This document shows positions 17,884-26,166 of a DNA stretch of 64,000 nt, piece by piece. Positions within the stretch are counted from its first letter, which is position 1. Each line of letters starts with the position of its first letter. Origin of the DNA: Candidatus Dormiibacterota bacterium (lineage in GTDB: Bacteria > Chloroflexota > Dormibacteria > Dormibacterales > Dormibacteraceae); NCBI GenBank assembly GCA_003139695.1, contig PLJM01000006.1, forward strand, positions 62,001-126,000, written 5' to 3'. Both the position numbers and the translations under genes were made by a program. The notes under the pieces are model-generated. The model did not search any database. It worked only from the letters and a program-made list of their open reading frames with translations, and had not been told where the DNA came from.

Positions 17884-20274
17884 ATGCTCGCGGCTGTGCC
17901 GCGGACAGAGCCCGCCAAGCTCAGCCGACGTGAGGACGAGGTTGCTCGCCTGGTCGGCGAGGGCCTGAGCAACCGCCAAATCGGCGACCGCCTCTTTATC
18001 TCCGATCGAACTGCCGAATACCACGTCGAACAGATTCTCAACAAGCTCGGCTTTCGATCGCGGACTCAGATTGCTGCGTGGATTGCTGGGCAGGGGGTCT
18101 CTCCTCGCTCGGTCGACGTACCCAAGACCCGCACCAACCTCCCGGTTCAGCTGACCAGCTTCGTCGGCCGAGGACGCGAGCTCGCCGAACTCAAGGAGGT
18201 GCTCGGGCGCTCGAGACTAGTGACGCTGACAGGACCGGGCGGGGTTGGTAAGACGCGGTTGGCGCTGGAGGTGGCAGCGCGCAGCCAGGCCGCCTTCCCC
18301 GATGGCGTGTGGCTGATTGAGCTGGCCACGCTCGCGGATCGGACTCTGGTGACTCAACAGCTTGCCTCAGCGATGGGCATAAGCGAGGCGCCCGACCGCT
18401 CTTTGTTGGAGACGTTGTTGGACGGCATCAGCGGACGGCAGGCATTGATCGTCCTGGACAACTGCGAGCACCTGATCGAGGCCGCGGCTGAGATCAGCGA
18501 GAAGGTACTGGGCCGTTGCCCAAACGTCCGGCTCTTGGTGACGAGTCGCGAGGCACTCAAGGCGCGAGGTGAGATCCTCTGGCCGGTTGGTGGTCTGGCT
18601 CGGGCGGAGGCGATCCACCTCTTTGTTGAACGAGCGCGAAACGCGAATCCTCACTTCGCAAGTTCGGACAGTTCGATCAAGACGGTTGCTGAGATCTGCC
18701 GAAGGCTGGACGACTTGCCTTTGGCAGTCGAGTTAGCGGCAGCAAGGCTGTCGGTCATATCCCCCGACGCGATTCTGGAGCACCTTGATCGACGGTTTCA
18801 GCTGCTCACCGGTGGGGGCCGTACAGCTGTGCCACGGCAGCAGACGCTTGCCGCAACCGTCGAATGGAGCTACGAGCTTCTCAGCGAACAGGAGAGGATT
18901 CTCTTTGACCGCCTGTCGATTTTTAACGGGAGTTTTACAGGCGAGGCAGCGGAGGCTGTATGCGGCGCTGATCCAGTGCCCAGAAACGCAGTCCTACCGC
19001 TCCTTCTCCGGCTGGCAGAACGTTCGATGGTCTCCCCGCTGCAACCCGACAGCGGATCGACTCGATATCGTTTACTGGAGACGCTCCGTCAGTACGGCCG
19101 GGAGCGCTCAGAAGCAGATGGCGGCATTAAGTTGCTCAACCACCGCCACGCGCTCTACTTCGGAAAGGTCGCCGATGAGGCTCTCAGAGGCGGGCGATCA
19201 TCGGAACGCCGCGCATGGATGAGGCGACTGGACTACGACATCGACAATCTCCGGGCGGCCTTTGACTGGGCGATCGCGAATGAGCCAAGCCTAGCGCTGA
19301 GAATCACAACCAATCTCGAATTTTTCTGGAGGAGCCGGCGCTACCTCACCGAAGCGGTTCATCGGATTGAGCTGGCACTTGCGAAGAACCCCGAGCACAG
19401 TCTCCTGCGGGCCGACGCCCTCTTCTCCGCGGCCTTCTTCGCCTGTGTCACGGGCCGGTTTCCCGCCGGCCGCCGATTCAATGAGGAGGCTCTGGCGATC
19501 GCGCGACAAGTAGCTTCTTCAGATGAGCTTGGCTTTCGCGTGCTGTGCGCCGGACAGCAAAGGATCAACTACCTTCTTGAGCTCGAGGAGGGCGAGAGCC
19601 TTTTGCTTGAAGGACTGGAACTCTTGCTGCCCACGGGCGACGCTGCGCTTGACCAATTCTGGTTGGCTTATGCCCTGAGCCCATTGGCTTGGCTCAAGTT
19701 CTTGAGGGGCGATCTTGATGGCGCCCTCGACGATGCGAATCATGCGGTGGACGTCCTCGACGGCGGCAAAGCCGTTCCTTACCTATACGGCGTTATCGTC
19801 GACACCCTCGGGTTTGTCGCACTAGCCAGACACGATGTCGCTGCCGCCCGGACCCATTTCCTGGCGGAGCTAGAAGTTGGGCTCGACATCCAGGAACTGA
19901 GCAAGGTCGAACTCGGTTTGCAGGGATTGGGAATGGTCGCTGCCGCCGAATCCCGGCCCTCATGCGCCCTCCGTCTGATGGGCGCGGTGGCCAGCCTACA
20001 GCAGCGAAATGGGGTCGCGCCGCTGTTGGCGAACGCATCTCTTTTGGCCCCATGGCAAACGCGGGCGCGGGAGGCCCTCGGCGCGGAAGCTTCGGACCGC
20101 GCCTGGAACGAGGGTACGGAAATGACGACCGACGAAGCAGTCGCGTATGGGCTGTCGGATTCGGACCAGGAGCCTGACCGACTCGGCAATCAGCAGCCCG
20201 ACCCTACGCCCCCAGAGCCACCGTTTTCTGGACATCGGCCGAGCTCAGTGGCAAGAGATGCAAGCTTCAAGTAA
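17884..20274 (+). CDS. LuxR-HTH / NB-ARC-like ATPase / TPR transcriptional regulator
   Basis: Protein of 796 residues. Residues 13-65 form a LuxR/GerE HTH (LSRREDEVARLVGEGLSNRQ, then TAEYHVEQILNKLGFRSR), here at the N-terminus instead of the usual C-terminus. A STAND-type ATPase follows, with Walker A GPGGVGKT near 118-125 and Walker B ALIVLDNCEH; then a winged-helix connector and TPR-like helices to about 750. The last 45 residues are Pro/Ser-rich. Such proteins oligomerise on ligand binding to activate transcription. It lies inside the repeat-bracketed segment, divergent from the secreted DUF3224 gene. The inducer is unknown. Confidence 0.88.
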   Translation: MLAAVPRTEPAKLSRREDEVARLVGEGLSNRQIGDRLFISDRTAEYHVEQILNKLGFRSRTQIAAWIAGQGVSPRSVDVPKTRTNLPVQLTSFVGRGRELAELKEVLGRSRLVTLTGPGGVGKTRLALEVAARSQAAFPDGVWLIELATLADRTLVTQQLASAMGISEAPDRSLLETLLDGISGRQALIVLDNCEHLIEAAAEISEKVLGRCPNVRLLVTSREALKARGEILWPVGGLARAEAIHLFVERARNANPHFASSDSSIKTVAEICRRLDDLPLAVELAAARLSVISPDAILEHLDRRFQLLTGGGRTAVPRQQTLAATVEWSYELLSEQERILFDRLSIFNGSFTGEAAEAVCGADPVPRNAVLPLLLRLAERSMVSPLQPDSGSTRYRLLETLRQYGRERSEADGGIKLLNHRHALYFGKVADEALRGGRSSERRAWMRRLDYDIDNLRAAFDWAIANEPSLALRITTNLEFFWRSRRYLTEAVHRIELALAKNPEHSLLRADALFSAAFFACVTGRFPAGRRFNEEALAIARQVASSDELGFRVLCAGQQRINYLLELEEGESLLLEGLELLLPTGDAALDQFWLAYALSPLAWLKFLRGDLDGALDDANHAVDVLDGGKAVPYLYGVIVDTLGFVALARHDVAAARTHFLAELEVGLDIQELSKVELGLQGLGMVAAAESRPSCALRLMGAVASLQQRNGVAPLLANASLLAPWQTRAREALGAEASDRAWNEGTEMTTDEAVAYGLSDSDQEPDRLGNQQPDPTPPEPPFSGHRPSSVARDASFK

Positions 20275-20351
20275 CTTGCCATTATCGGCAGCAACGCATC
20301 TTGACGCCTCACACTCACGTTAAGAAGGACACACGCGAGGCAGCGCCGGCC

Positions 20352-20403
20352 GTAAACGGTTCAGAAAACCGTTTGCGGGTTTGGCTGTCATTCTGGCTGT
20401 CAT
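20352..20403 (+). repeat. inverted AAACGGTT/AACCGTTT repeat followed by TTGGCTGTCA pair
   Basis: AAACGGTT at 20353-20361 and AACCGTTT at 20367-20374 form a hairpin that reuses the core motif of repeats A and B in opposite orientation. It is followed directly by two TGGCTGTCA units (20381-20403, 12-base period). It lies 22 bases left of the tRNA-Sec remnant and may be one end of the bracketed segment. Confidence 0.5.
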
Positions 20404-20425
20404 CGCAGCCAAAACCGGCGAAAAG

Positions 20426-20492
20426 TGGCGGGGATGGATGGGAATCGAACCCACCCAGGACGCCTCAGCAGCGCCCCGCAAACGGTTTGAAG
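20426..20492 (-). pseudogene. tRNA-Sec 3' half (anticodon loop to CCA), 5' half missing
   Basis: On the reverse strand the order is CTTCAAA (the seven-base loop with UCA anticodon), a long variable arm with a 6-bp stem (GGGCGC pairing GCGTCC), a T arm GTGGG-TTCGATT-CCCAT, acceptor strand CCATCCCC, discriminator G and encoded CCA. A long variable arm with UCA anticodon and an eight-base acceptor strand indicate selenocysteine tRNA. The expected 5' acceptor GGGGATGG and a matching anticodon 5' stem are absent upstream; that side is element sequence. I read it as a gene split at its anticodon loop by integration, with the 5' half elsewhere or lost. The finding rests on manual folding. Confidence 0.5.
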
Positions 20493-20520
20493 ATCGCGGG
20501 TCTGGCATCCACAGGCGTCC
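20475..20520 (+). repeat. attachment-like direct repeat, copy B
   Basis: 46-base partner of copy A (15977-16023), overlapping the anticodon region of the tRNA-Sec remnant. Left of the core is genuine tRNA 3'-half sequence; right of it the sequence resembles the right side of copy A. The two copies delimit a 4.5 kb segment carrying GrpB, the DUF3224 gene and the LuxR-type regulator. Confidence 0.55.
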
Positions 20521-20596
20521 GGCAGGGTCTACACACATCGAGCCCCGTTCAGTCTCAATCCGTGGTCGTTCGTGAGTGTCCGCAGCGGTCCGCCAG

Positions 20597-20620
20597 CTTG
20601 GCTGTCACCTTGGCTGTCAT
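20597..20620 (+). repeat. paired TTGGCTGTCA direct repeats (copy B arm)
   Basis: Two TTGGCTGTCA units with 12-base period, about 77 bases right of core B, matching the layout at copy A. Probable recombinase arm sites of the same element family. Confidence 0.55.
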
Positions 20621-20782
20621 ATACAGCTCAGACGGTCCCGCTTAGCAAAACGTCAACCGTCCACCAAATCGGGTCAACGCCAACGCGCGAATCACCTACA
20701 CCTCTCGGTCCGGATCGGGCCGCAAACCAATGGCTTGGGCTCGGCAGAGATGCTCGGCGGGGCGACGACGTAGGGTACTGAA

Positions 20783-21724
20783 GTGGCTGACAAGGCTCCC
20801 GAGCCGTTCGAAACCGGACACCTTGATGTCGGCGACGGACACGTCCTTTACTTTGAGCAGGTCGGCGCTCCGGAGGGCACGCCCGTTGTGTACCTGCACG
20901 GAGGTCCCGGCTCGGGTTGTACGCCTGGAGCGCGGCGTTCCTTCGACCTGACACGACATCGCGCCGTGCTGTTCGATCAACGAGCGGCAGGACGCAGTAG
21001 ACCGCACGCAAGTGGGGACCACGTGCACTGGGCGAGCATTGACATGGCTCATCACATCGCTGACATCGAGCAGCTTCGAGAGTACCTCGGGATAGAGCGG
21101 TGGGTCGTCTTCGGGATCTCCTGGGGATCGGTCCTCGGAGCGACTTACGCTGAATGCCACCCCGAGCGAGTGAGGGCCTTGGTGCTTGCAGCAGTCAGCA
21201 CCGGAACGGCTGCGGAGATCGAATGGCTGACCGTACATGCCGGACGTTTCTATCCGGCGGAGTGGCGCGAGTTCAAAGCCCACGTTCCCACCGAGCTGCG
21301 GAAAGAGCGTCTGGTCGACGCGTATCACAGGCTGCTCATGGACCGCGACCCTTCAGTCCGCGAGGCGGCAGCGGTAGCCTGGTGCCGATGGGAGGAAGCC
21401 CATGTAGGCGCGGGCACGAATGGTTGGTCCAATCGGCGCTACTTGGATGCGGAGTTTCGCCTTGGCTTCGCCCGGCAGGTGACGCACTGCTGGCGCCACA
21501 ACTCTTGGCTTGGTCCGGACGAGATCGTTCGAAACGCAGGTCGCCTGGCTGGGATCCCCGGCTCCCTCATCCACGGGCGGCTTGACGTCAGCAGTCCCGT
21601 CGATTCACCCTGGCGCATACACCAGGTATGGCGCAATAGCGAACTGGTCATCGTCGACGATGAAGGTCATGGGGGAGAGACCATGCAGGCCCATTGGCGC
21701 CGCGCACTCGTCAACTACGCATAG
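20783..21724 (+). CDS. pip: proline iminopeptidase-like alpha/beta hydrolase
   Basis: Protein of 313 residues of the S33 prolyl aminopeptidase family. The oxyanion-hole motif HGGPGSG is near residue 39, the DQRAAGRSRPH segment follows, and the nucleophile elbow is GISWGS (Ser near 113), a small change from the usual GGSWGS. The late Asp (HGRLDVSSPV) and His (DDEGHGG) complete the triad. It should release N-terminal proline from peptides in the cytoplasm. The start is GTG at 20783. It lies just right of the tRNA-Sec remnant and has no operon partner. Confidence 0.85.
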   Translation: MADKAPEPFETGHLDVGDGHVLYFEQVGAPEGTPVVYLHGGPGSGCTPGARRSFDLTRHRAVLFDQRAAGRSRPHASGDHVHWASIDMAHHIADIEQLREYLGIERWVVFGISWGSVLGATYAECHPERVRALVLAAVSTGTAAEIEWLTVHAGRFYPAEWREFKAHVPTELRKERLVDAYHRLLMDRDPSVREAAAVAWCRWEEAHVGAGTNGWSNRRYLDAEFRLGFARQVTHCWRHNSWLGPDEIVRNAGRLAGIPGSLIHGRLDVSSPVDSPWRIHQVWRNSELVIVDDEGHGGETMQAHWRRALVNYA

Positions 21725-21964
21725 CCAGGGCCGATCCGGCACATCCTCGATGCGCTAGATGATGAATCGCCCCTGGTTTCCTGCCACCAGCAGAGCTCGA
21801 CTCGACCTACTATCCGGAGCGCACCGCGTCAGCCGTGGCGTTTCTACCGTCACTCCGCCGAGCGCGGAGAAGAAGCTGAAGTATCCGCCCGCACGAAGTT
21901 GTTTGCGGTACGGGGTAGTTATCGTGATCAATCGCGAGCCCGCTTGACCCAGCGGATGCAGAAC

Positions 21965-22364
21965 CTAAGCCCGTTTAGTGAGACGCCCCCGGAGCCACGC
22001 CACAAAGTCCGCTTCTGCCAGTTCGCTTGACGCTAGCCGAATCATGTCGTCCACGGCGTCGGACGGCTCCGGCCGTTCCAGTTGATATCCGTTTCGCTCA
22101 AGGAATTCGATCATCGTCAGCCACGCTGCGCGCTTGTTCCCATCGGGCAGTGGATGGTTCTGCTAGGCGAGCCGCCAGCAGGCCAGCCTTTTGAGCTGGG
22201 TCTGGATAGGCCTCCTGGCCCTGCCAACCCGACGCCGGCACCGAAAGCGCGGACGACGCAAGGCTCACGACACGTGGCATCGCGGCCAAGACTTCTGCCT
22301 TCAGTCCGGTGACAGCCTCTGCAATCAGGAGATAGTCTGCGAGGTCGAGGTACTGCCAGGCCAA
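21965..22364 (-). pseudogene. doc: death-on-curing (Doc/Fic) toxin, frameshifted
   Basis: The first frame (from TTG at 22364) encodes YLDLADYLLIAEAVTG and ends its Doc-like part at KAGLLAARLAE near 22165. One base out of register the frame continues with NHPLPDGNKRAAWLTMIEFL and runs to a TAG at 21965-21967. HPLPDGNKR is the Fic/Doc catalytic motif. A single missing base near 22160 therefore splits an otherwise complete toxin of about 130 residues. Doc phosphorylates EF-Tu. Either the toxin is inactivated or the base was lost in sequencing. It follows the antitoxin by two bases. Confidence 0.75.
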
Positions 22365-22366
22365 CC

Positions 22367-22579
22367 TTAGGTGGAGGCCAGTCGGCTAAGAATCTCCTGG
22401 TTGCGCTTGATAGAAGCCTTCAATCGAGTCTGGAACGCGCGATCACGTCGCCTATTCGCAATGTGCGCAGCGAGGGCGATGCGCACCTCTTCGGCAATCG
22501 GCACATTCTCAACGCGAGCAATTGCCTCTAGTTCCGCCGCTTGCTCATCCGTAAGCCGAAGGGTCATTGACTTTGGCAT
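22367..22579 (-). CDS. antitoxin, ribbon-helix-helix type, paired with Doc
   Basis: 70-residue protein starting MPKSMTLRLTDEQAAELEAI, a typical ribbon-helix-helix β-strand and helix, followed by a second helix (NVPIAEEVRIALAAHIANRR) and a basic C-terminal tail that would wrap the toxin. It is the first gene of a two-gene toxin-antitoxin operon; its stop is two bases from the TTG of the Doc reading frame. RHH proteins usually repress their own promoter, which should lie at 22580-22630. Confidence 0.72.
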   Translation of the reverse strand: MPKSMTLRLTDEQAAELEAIARVENVPIAEEVRIALAAHIANRRRDRAFQTRLKASIKRNQEILSRLAST

Positions 22580-22927
22580 CTCGGGATCATGGTATCACGG
22601 CATCACATCAGCTGTCGATAGGGAGTAATTATCAGGAGCAATCGGTATGAGCGACTCGGCTTCATTCCAGTCGCAGGCGCGGGGCGTACCGGTTCAGCGT
22701 TAGTCGCCCAAAAGCGCTCTCAAGGCTGCCAAGCTCCGCATCAAAAGCATCAAGAAATGAAATGCGGCTCCGGATTACCCCGCTTCGCGCACGTCCTTGG
22801 CGAGCGACATCCATCACACCCGTCTCTCATAATGCATGCTCAAACAAGGCACCTGGTGCTATCGAGAAGCTCGCCTTATCGACAGCAGATGTTGCCGATC
22901 CATTCGGTAATGCGGGGGTGCAGAACC
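22580..22927. other. intergenic region, nothing firm
   Basis: 348 bases between the antitoxin start and the next rightward gene. It should carry the promoters of both. An upstream extension of the 22928 frame to 22757 exists, but its composition is poor and I exclude it. Confidence 0.4.
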
Positions 22928-23530
22928 ATGGCTGCTGTGATGTTCGATGCCTTTAGCCTCGAGGACTTCGAGGCTGTCTTGGATTCGGGCGCGCCATATC
23001 CCTACTATGCCGTGTTGCTTTATCCGCCTCTCAACGGGCTCAACGCAAAGCTGCACCGTTATGCACTGAGTCACTGGCAATTTCTCAACGCTCTGACCGG
23101 TGAGAACTGCCTGCTGCTTGCCGTCGAGTCCAGGCGTACGCCCATACAAAAGTTCAAACCGGGTGACGTCTACTCGATCGCCCGGCTTCTCGGCGCTGAA
23201 GTTGACAAGATCCCATGCCTGATTTTCATTACAGATCCCAAGAATGAAAGGCGAACCCTAGTTCAGCCGTTACGCCCTCTATTCAATGACGGCGTCGAGC
23301 TTTCAGACGAGCAGTTGACTGAATTCTTCCAAGGGATCCAGGCGATCATCGACCGGTGCGCCAAGGCCTCAATCGACAAAGACCGCTTCGACTGCCTCCA
23401 GCGTGCGTTTACTCGCCGCTACGTGTTTCCGGTGCAGAAGAAGAAGGCGATCGTGTTCGTGATACAAATGGTGGATACGGTCTCTCAGGTGCTCCAGCCA
23501 ATTGCCTCAATCCTGAGTTCAATCCGATGA
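22928..23530 (+). CDS. hypothetical protein, possible thioredoxin-like fold
   Basis: About 200 residues from ATG 22928. I do not recognise the family. The order strand (PYYAVLLYPP), helix, strand (ENCLLLAVES), helix (VYSIARLLGAEVD), then KIPCLIFITDP resembles a thioredoxin fold with a cis-Pro loop, but there is no CxxC. The last 45 residues are basic, then hydrophobic (KKKAIVFVIQMVDTVSQVL), perhaps a membrane-associated helix. It stands alone between the toxin-antitoxin remnant and a STAS-like gene. The fold assignment is inference only. Confidence 0.55.
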   Translation: MAAVMFDAFSLEDFEAVLDSGAPYPYYAVLLYPPLNGLNAKLHRYALSHWQFLNALTGENCLLLAVESRRTPIQKFKPGDVYSIARLLGAEVDKIPCLIFITDPKNERRTLVQPLRPLFNDGVELSDEQLTEFFQGIQAIIDRCAKASIDKDRFDCLQRAFTRRYVFPVQKKKAIVFVIQMVDTVSQVLQPIASILSSIR

Positions 23531-23700
23531 ATGAGTCAATAAAGTTCCGGTCACCGGCGGAGCTACCTGCAGAGTCTGCACGATGATTAGGGTCTCATGC
23601 GTCAACATCGCCCGTGGCGGATCCCGATAGGGTTCGATTATCGAAAGCATCTTTCGTGAAGTCCAAAGCAGTTAGCCAATGCCGCCGGCCTGCGGCCTTC

Positions 23701-24120
23701 CTAAGCCTCCTCTACCCAGCTCAACGCTTCCGCCAGTGAGTCGAAAGTGCGCGATTGCAGTTGCTCGCCTGTGTCGCGCCGTCCCCTGAACATCTCCTGG
23801 ATTGCCAACTTGCTCAACCCGTGCGGCGCAATGACTACGGCTAACCGCCTTACACCAGCCCTAATTGCCAGCGGAGCCCAGGTGTACCGAATCCACCGCT
23901 GATCCTCGTCGCTGATCAATTCGAGTCCTCGGGTGTCGTTAACGAAGCTGAAGGGTTGCCTCTCGCGGCCTACCTCGAGCGCTTTCGTCAGGGCACCTTG
24001 GAATTCCTTGCTGGAAGCAAAGGCCTTCCACTCTGCGAAGACGCACCGGTGCTCTCTGTCCCAGCGTAAGAGCAGCCAAGGCTCGTCAATAAAGACATCG
24101 CCCTCCGTCGACGGACTCAT
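23701..24120 (-). CDS. small STAS/SpoIIAA-like domain protein
   Basis: About 139 residues from ATG 24120; the frame runs further upstream, but that part is Arg-rich and unlike protein. The pattern LLLRWDREHRCVFAEWKAFA, then FSFVNDTRGLELISDEDQR, then VRRLAVVIAPHGLSKLAIQE matches small STAS/CRAL-TRIO-like proteins that follow the order strand-strand-helix-strand-helix. No phosphorylatable Ser/kinase partner is adjacent, so a role in anti-sigma signalling is not supported. Function unknown. Confidence 0.55.
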   Translation of the reverse strand: MSPSTEGDVFIDEPWLLLRWDREHRCVFAEWKAFASSKEFQGALTKALEVGRERQPFSFVNDTRGLELISDEDQRWIRYTWAPLAIRAGVRRLAVVIAPHGLSKLAIQEMFRGRRDTGEQLQSRTFDSLAEALSWVEEA

Positions 24121-24346
24121 TACGGGCTGACGATATACCGGAGACTCTCGTTGCGGCGCGAGACGAGTGTCAAGGGGGAGATAACTAGAGAGCCACTGTC
24201 GATCCTGGCGATAAGGCTCCGCTATCCATACCTCCAAACGGCACGGCGGTTCCGTGAGCAGGCCCCTTCCTTGACCTAATTGCCCTTGTGCGGCGCCTCG
24301 CCTTCGACGGCGCAAGCAAGCTCGGGTTACGTTTGCCGGGGCAGTC

Positions 24347-24652
24347 ATGAGCCTGGCCGAACCGCAGACACTAAAGGGCAACCTTTGGGATGGAATGTGG
24401 TGGGCGATCGTGACGGCCACTACCGTTGGCTATGGGGATATCTCGCCAGTAACACCTGTAGGGCGCCTGATCGCCATCGCCTTAATGCTGTTCGGAATCG
24501 GACTCACTGCCACGCTCGCGGCTTCAGTCGCAGCCTTCTTCGTCAATCAAGATCGCGGCAACGACCTTGAAGAAATGGCGGCCCGACTCCAACGGGTCGA
24601 ACAGTTGCTGGTGGACTTGAAGAAGCAACGAGTCGAGCGAGACGAGCAGTGA
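24347..24652 (+). CDS. K+ channel pore fragment (pore helix, TVGYGD filter, TM2)
   Basis: 101-residue protein holding the pore module of an ion_trans_2 channel: MWWAIVTATTVGYGDISPVT with the selectivity filter TVGYGD, then a TM2 helix (LIAIALMLFGIGLTATLAA) and a charged coiled-coil tail (LEEMAARLQRVEQLLVDLKK). TM1 is missing: the frame upstream encodes RRRKQARVTFAGAV and then stops at 24272, leaving no room for a full helix and no start codon before ATG 24347. A KcsA-like channel needs two helices per subunit, so this is probably a decayed gene or a partner subunit. Confidence 0.7.
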   Translation: MSLAEPQTLKGNLWDGMWWAIVTATTVGYGDISPVTPVGRLIAIALMLFGIGLTATLAASVAAFFVNQDRGNDLEEMAARLQRVEQLLVDLKKQRVERDEQ

Positions 24653-24717
24653 AGATGGCTGAGATTGAGGCCGGGCTAAGCTACAGATAGGCGCCGTTTA
24701 TCAGGAGCCGCCGAGAT

Positions 24718-26166
24718 CTACAGGGGTAGTTCGACGTCGAGAAAAGTGTCTGGTGGTCTGGCAGTGTTGAACGTGAATACCTGCACCCGAAGGCTCGCTT
24801 TGAGTGGGGTATAGACGCTGAATGCGTTCAGTGGCTCTTCGGGAGACAATTGCGAGACGTTGGCGCCGGTGCTTCCGCTGCCGAGGACCGTCAGCCAACG
24901 TTCAGGACCGTCCCATCGGTTGCCGGAGTGCCGTCGCATGCGACCTGTTGTTCCGACAAATGGAAGATGCTCGTGGCCATGGAGCGCGACGTGCACGCCG
25001 GAGTCTTGAAGGTCCGCGACAATGGCCCCCGCATCCAATGTCAGGCTGACAGGTCGTGATTCTGCCGGGCGAGAGACCAATCCCGCCGGCAGGAGGTGAT
25101 GATGAAGCACCACGACGTTTAGTCGATGATCCGAAATGAGCTCGGACGCCGACCGACCGCCGTTCGCACGTGTGAGCCGATCAAGCCATGGGCCATAACG
25201 GTCGGGACCGACGTAGCCGTACTCCTTTGACGCTTCGCTTCTTGCTCTTGCTGAGTTCAGACCGAGAAAGGTCACGACCCACCCGGTTGATGTTTGGAAA
25301 CTCGATAGCCCCTCGATCTCCTTAACGTCTTGGCCGTACAGGGACCGGAGGAACATCCGGTACGGATTTTCAACTCTGTAGTCCCGGTCGAAATGGTCTG
25401 TACCTTGCAACCAAATGTCATGGTTCCCAGGGACGACGATTAGGTACCCGAGATCGAGCTTACATGCAACGATAATACTGTGGAGGAACGATTCGGCCGA
25501 GGGAAAGTTGTTGGCATTTCCTTTGGAAACGAAGTCGCCGGATGCGACCACTCCACCTATTGAAAGATCCTTACGGCCAGCGAGGAAGTCCGTGAGAATA
25601 GACTGCAGCGTTGCAGCTCCGGGGCTTGGCTCAGCGGGAAAGCCGTGAAATTCTCCGAAATGGAGGTCCGATATGTGCAGAATCGACTGACCTCTCGGCT
25701 CAAGCGCTCGTGGCGGCGCGTCGGGTAAAGAAGTCTCCGGACCCGCCGCCGCAGAGTGCACTAAAAACAGAGTTGGATCACCTTCGGGAATGCCGCCGAA
25801 CTTCGCAGTGAAGGTATCAAGGTGAATTGCCGTGATGTCAGCCAACCGAAACCACGCGGGCAGGTACGCATCCGAGTAGTAGTGCGGAGTGCCGGCTTCG
25901 TCGGGGCTCGGAATTGCAGTTCCAGCTTTGTCTGTTAACTCGACCTCAATACACTTGGCTAAGTAGAAGGCATTCTCATCGCGGTTAACGAGGCCGACCT
26001 CAACCGGTAGCTCGTTGGCGAGTCCCTGCAATTCCCGGAGCGGAAATGGCTCGTGAGCCTTCCTGAACCACCCCCACCACACGTCGCCACGAGCCCGAAT
26101 GACTTCGTCATGAAGGGCAATCGTGTTGACACTTTCGCGATTTGCAAAGCGGAGTACGAGTTGCAT
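24718..26166 (-). CDS. calcineurin-like metallophosphoesterase with novel N-terminal domain
   Basis: Protein of 482 residues. Residues 1-155 form an unassigned domain rich in aromatic residues. From 163 onward the five metallophosphoesterase motifs are complete: DLHFG (167), SGDFV (209), GNHD (247), LHHHLLP (354) and HGHEH (396). These residues hold a two-metal centre that hydrolyses phosphodiesters. The ATG at 26166 directly abuts the stop of the methyltransferase gene (TAGATG), so the two are translationally coupled. Such pairings occur in nucleic-acid modification or defence loci; a nucleotide- or DNA-processing role is inference. Confidence 0.82.
   Translation of the reverse strand: MQLVLRFANRESVNTIALHDEVIRARGDVWWGWFRKAHEPFPLRELQGLANELPVEVGLVNRDENAFYLAKCIEVELTDKAGTAIPSPDEAGTPHYYSDAYLPAWFRLADITAIHLDTFTAKFGGIPEGDPTLFLVHSAAAGPETSLPDAPPRALEPRGQSILHISDLHFGEFHGFPAEPSPGAATLQSILTDFLAGRKDLSIGGVVASGDFVSKGNANNFPSAESFLHSIIVACKLDLGYLIVVPGNHDIWLQGTDHFDRDYRVENPYRMFLRSLYGQDVKEIEGLSSFQTSTGWVVTFLGLNSARARSEASKEYGYVGPDRYGPWLDRLTRANGGRSASELISDHRLNVVVLHHHLLPAGLVSRPAESRPVSLTLDAGAIVADLQDSGVHVALHGHEHLPFVGTTGRMRRHSGNRWDGPERWLTVLGSGSTGANVSQLSPEEPLNAFSVYTPLKASLRVQVFTFNTARPPDTFLDVELPL

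Noticed and set aside
20426..20531. intact tRNA-Sec gene on the reverse strand
   Set aside because: The 3' half folds well, but the 5' acceptor strand and anticodon 5' stem have no complement upstream; only a partial gene is supported.
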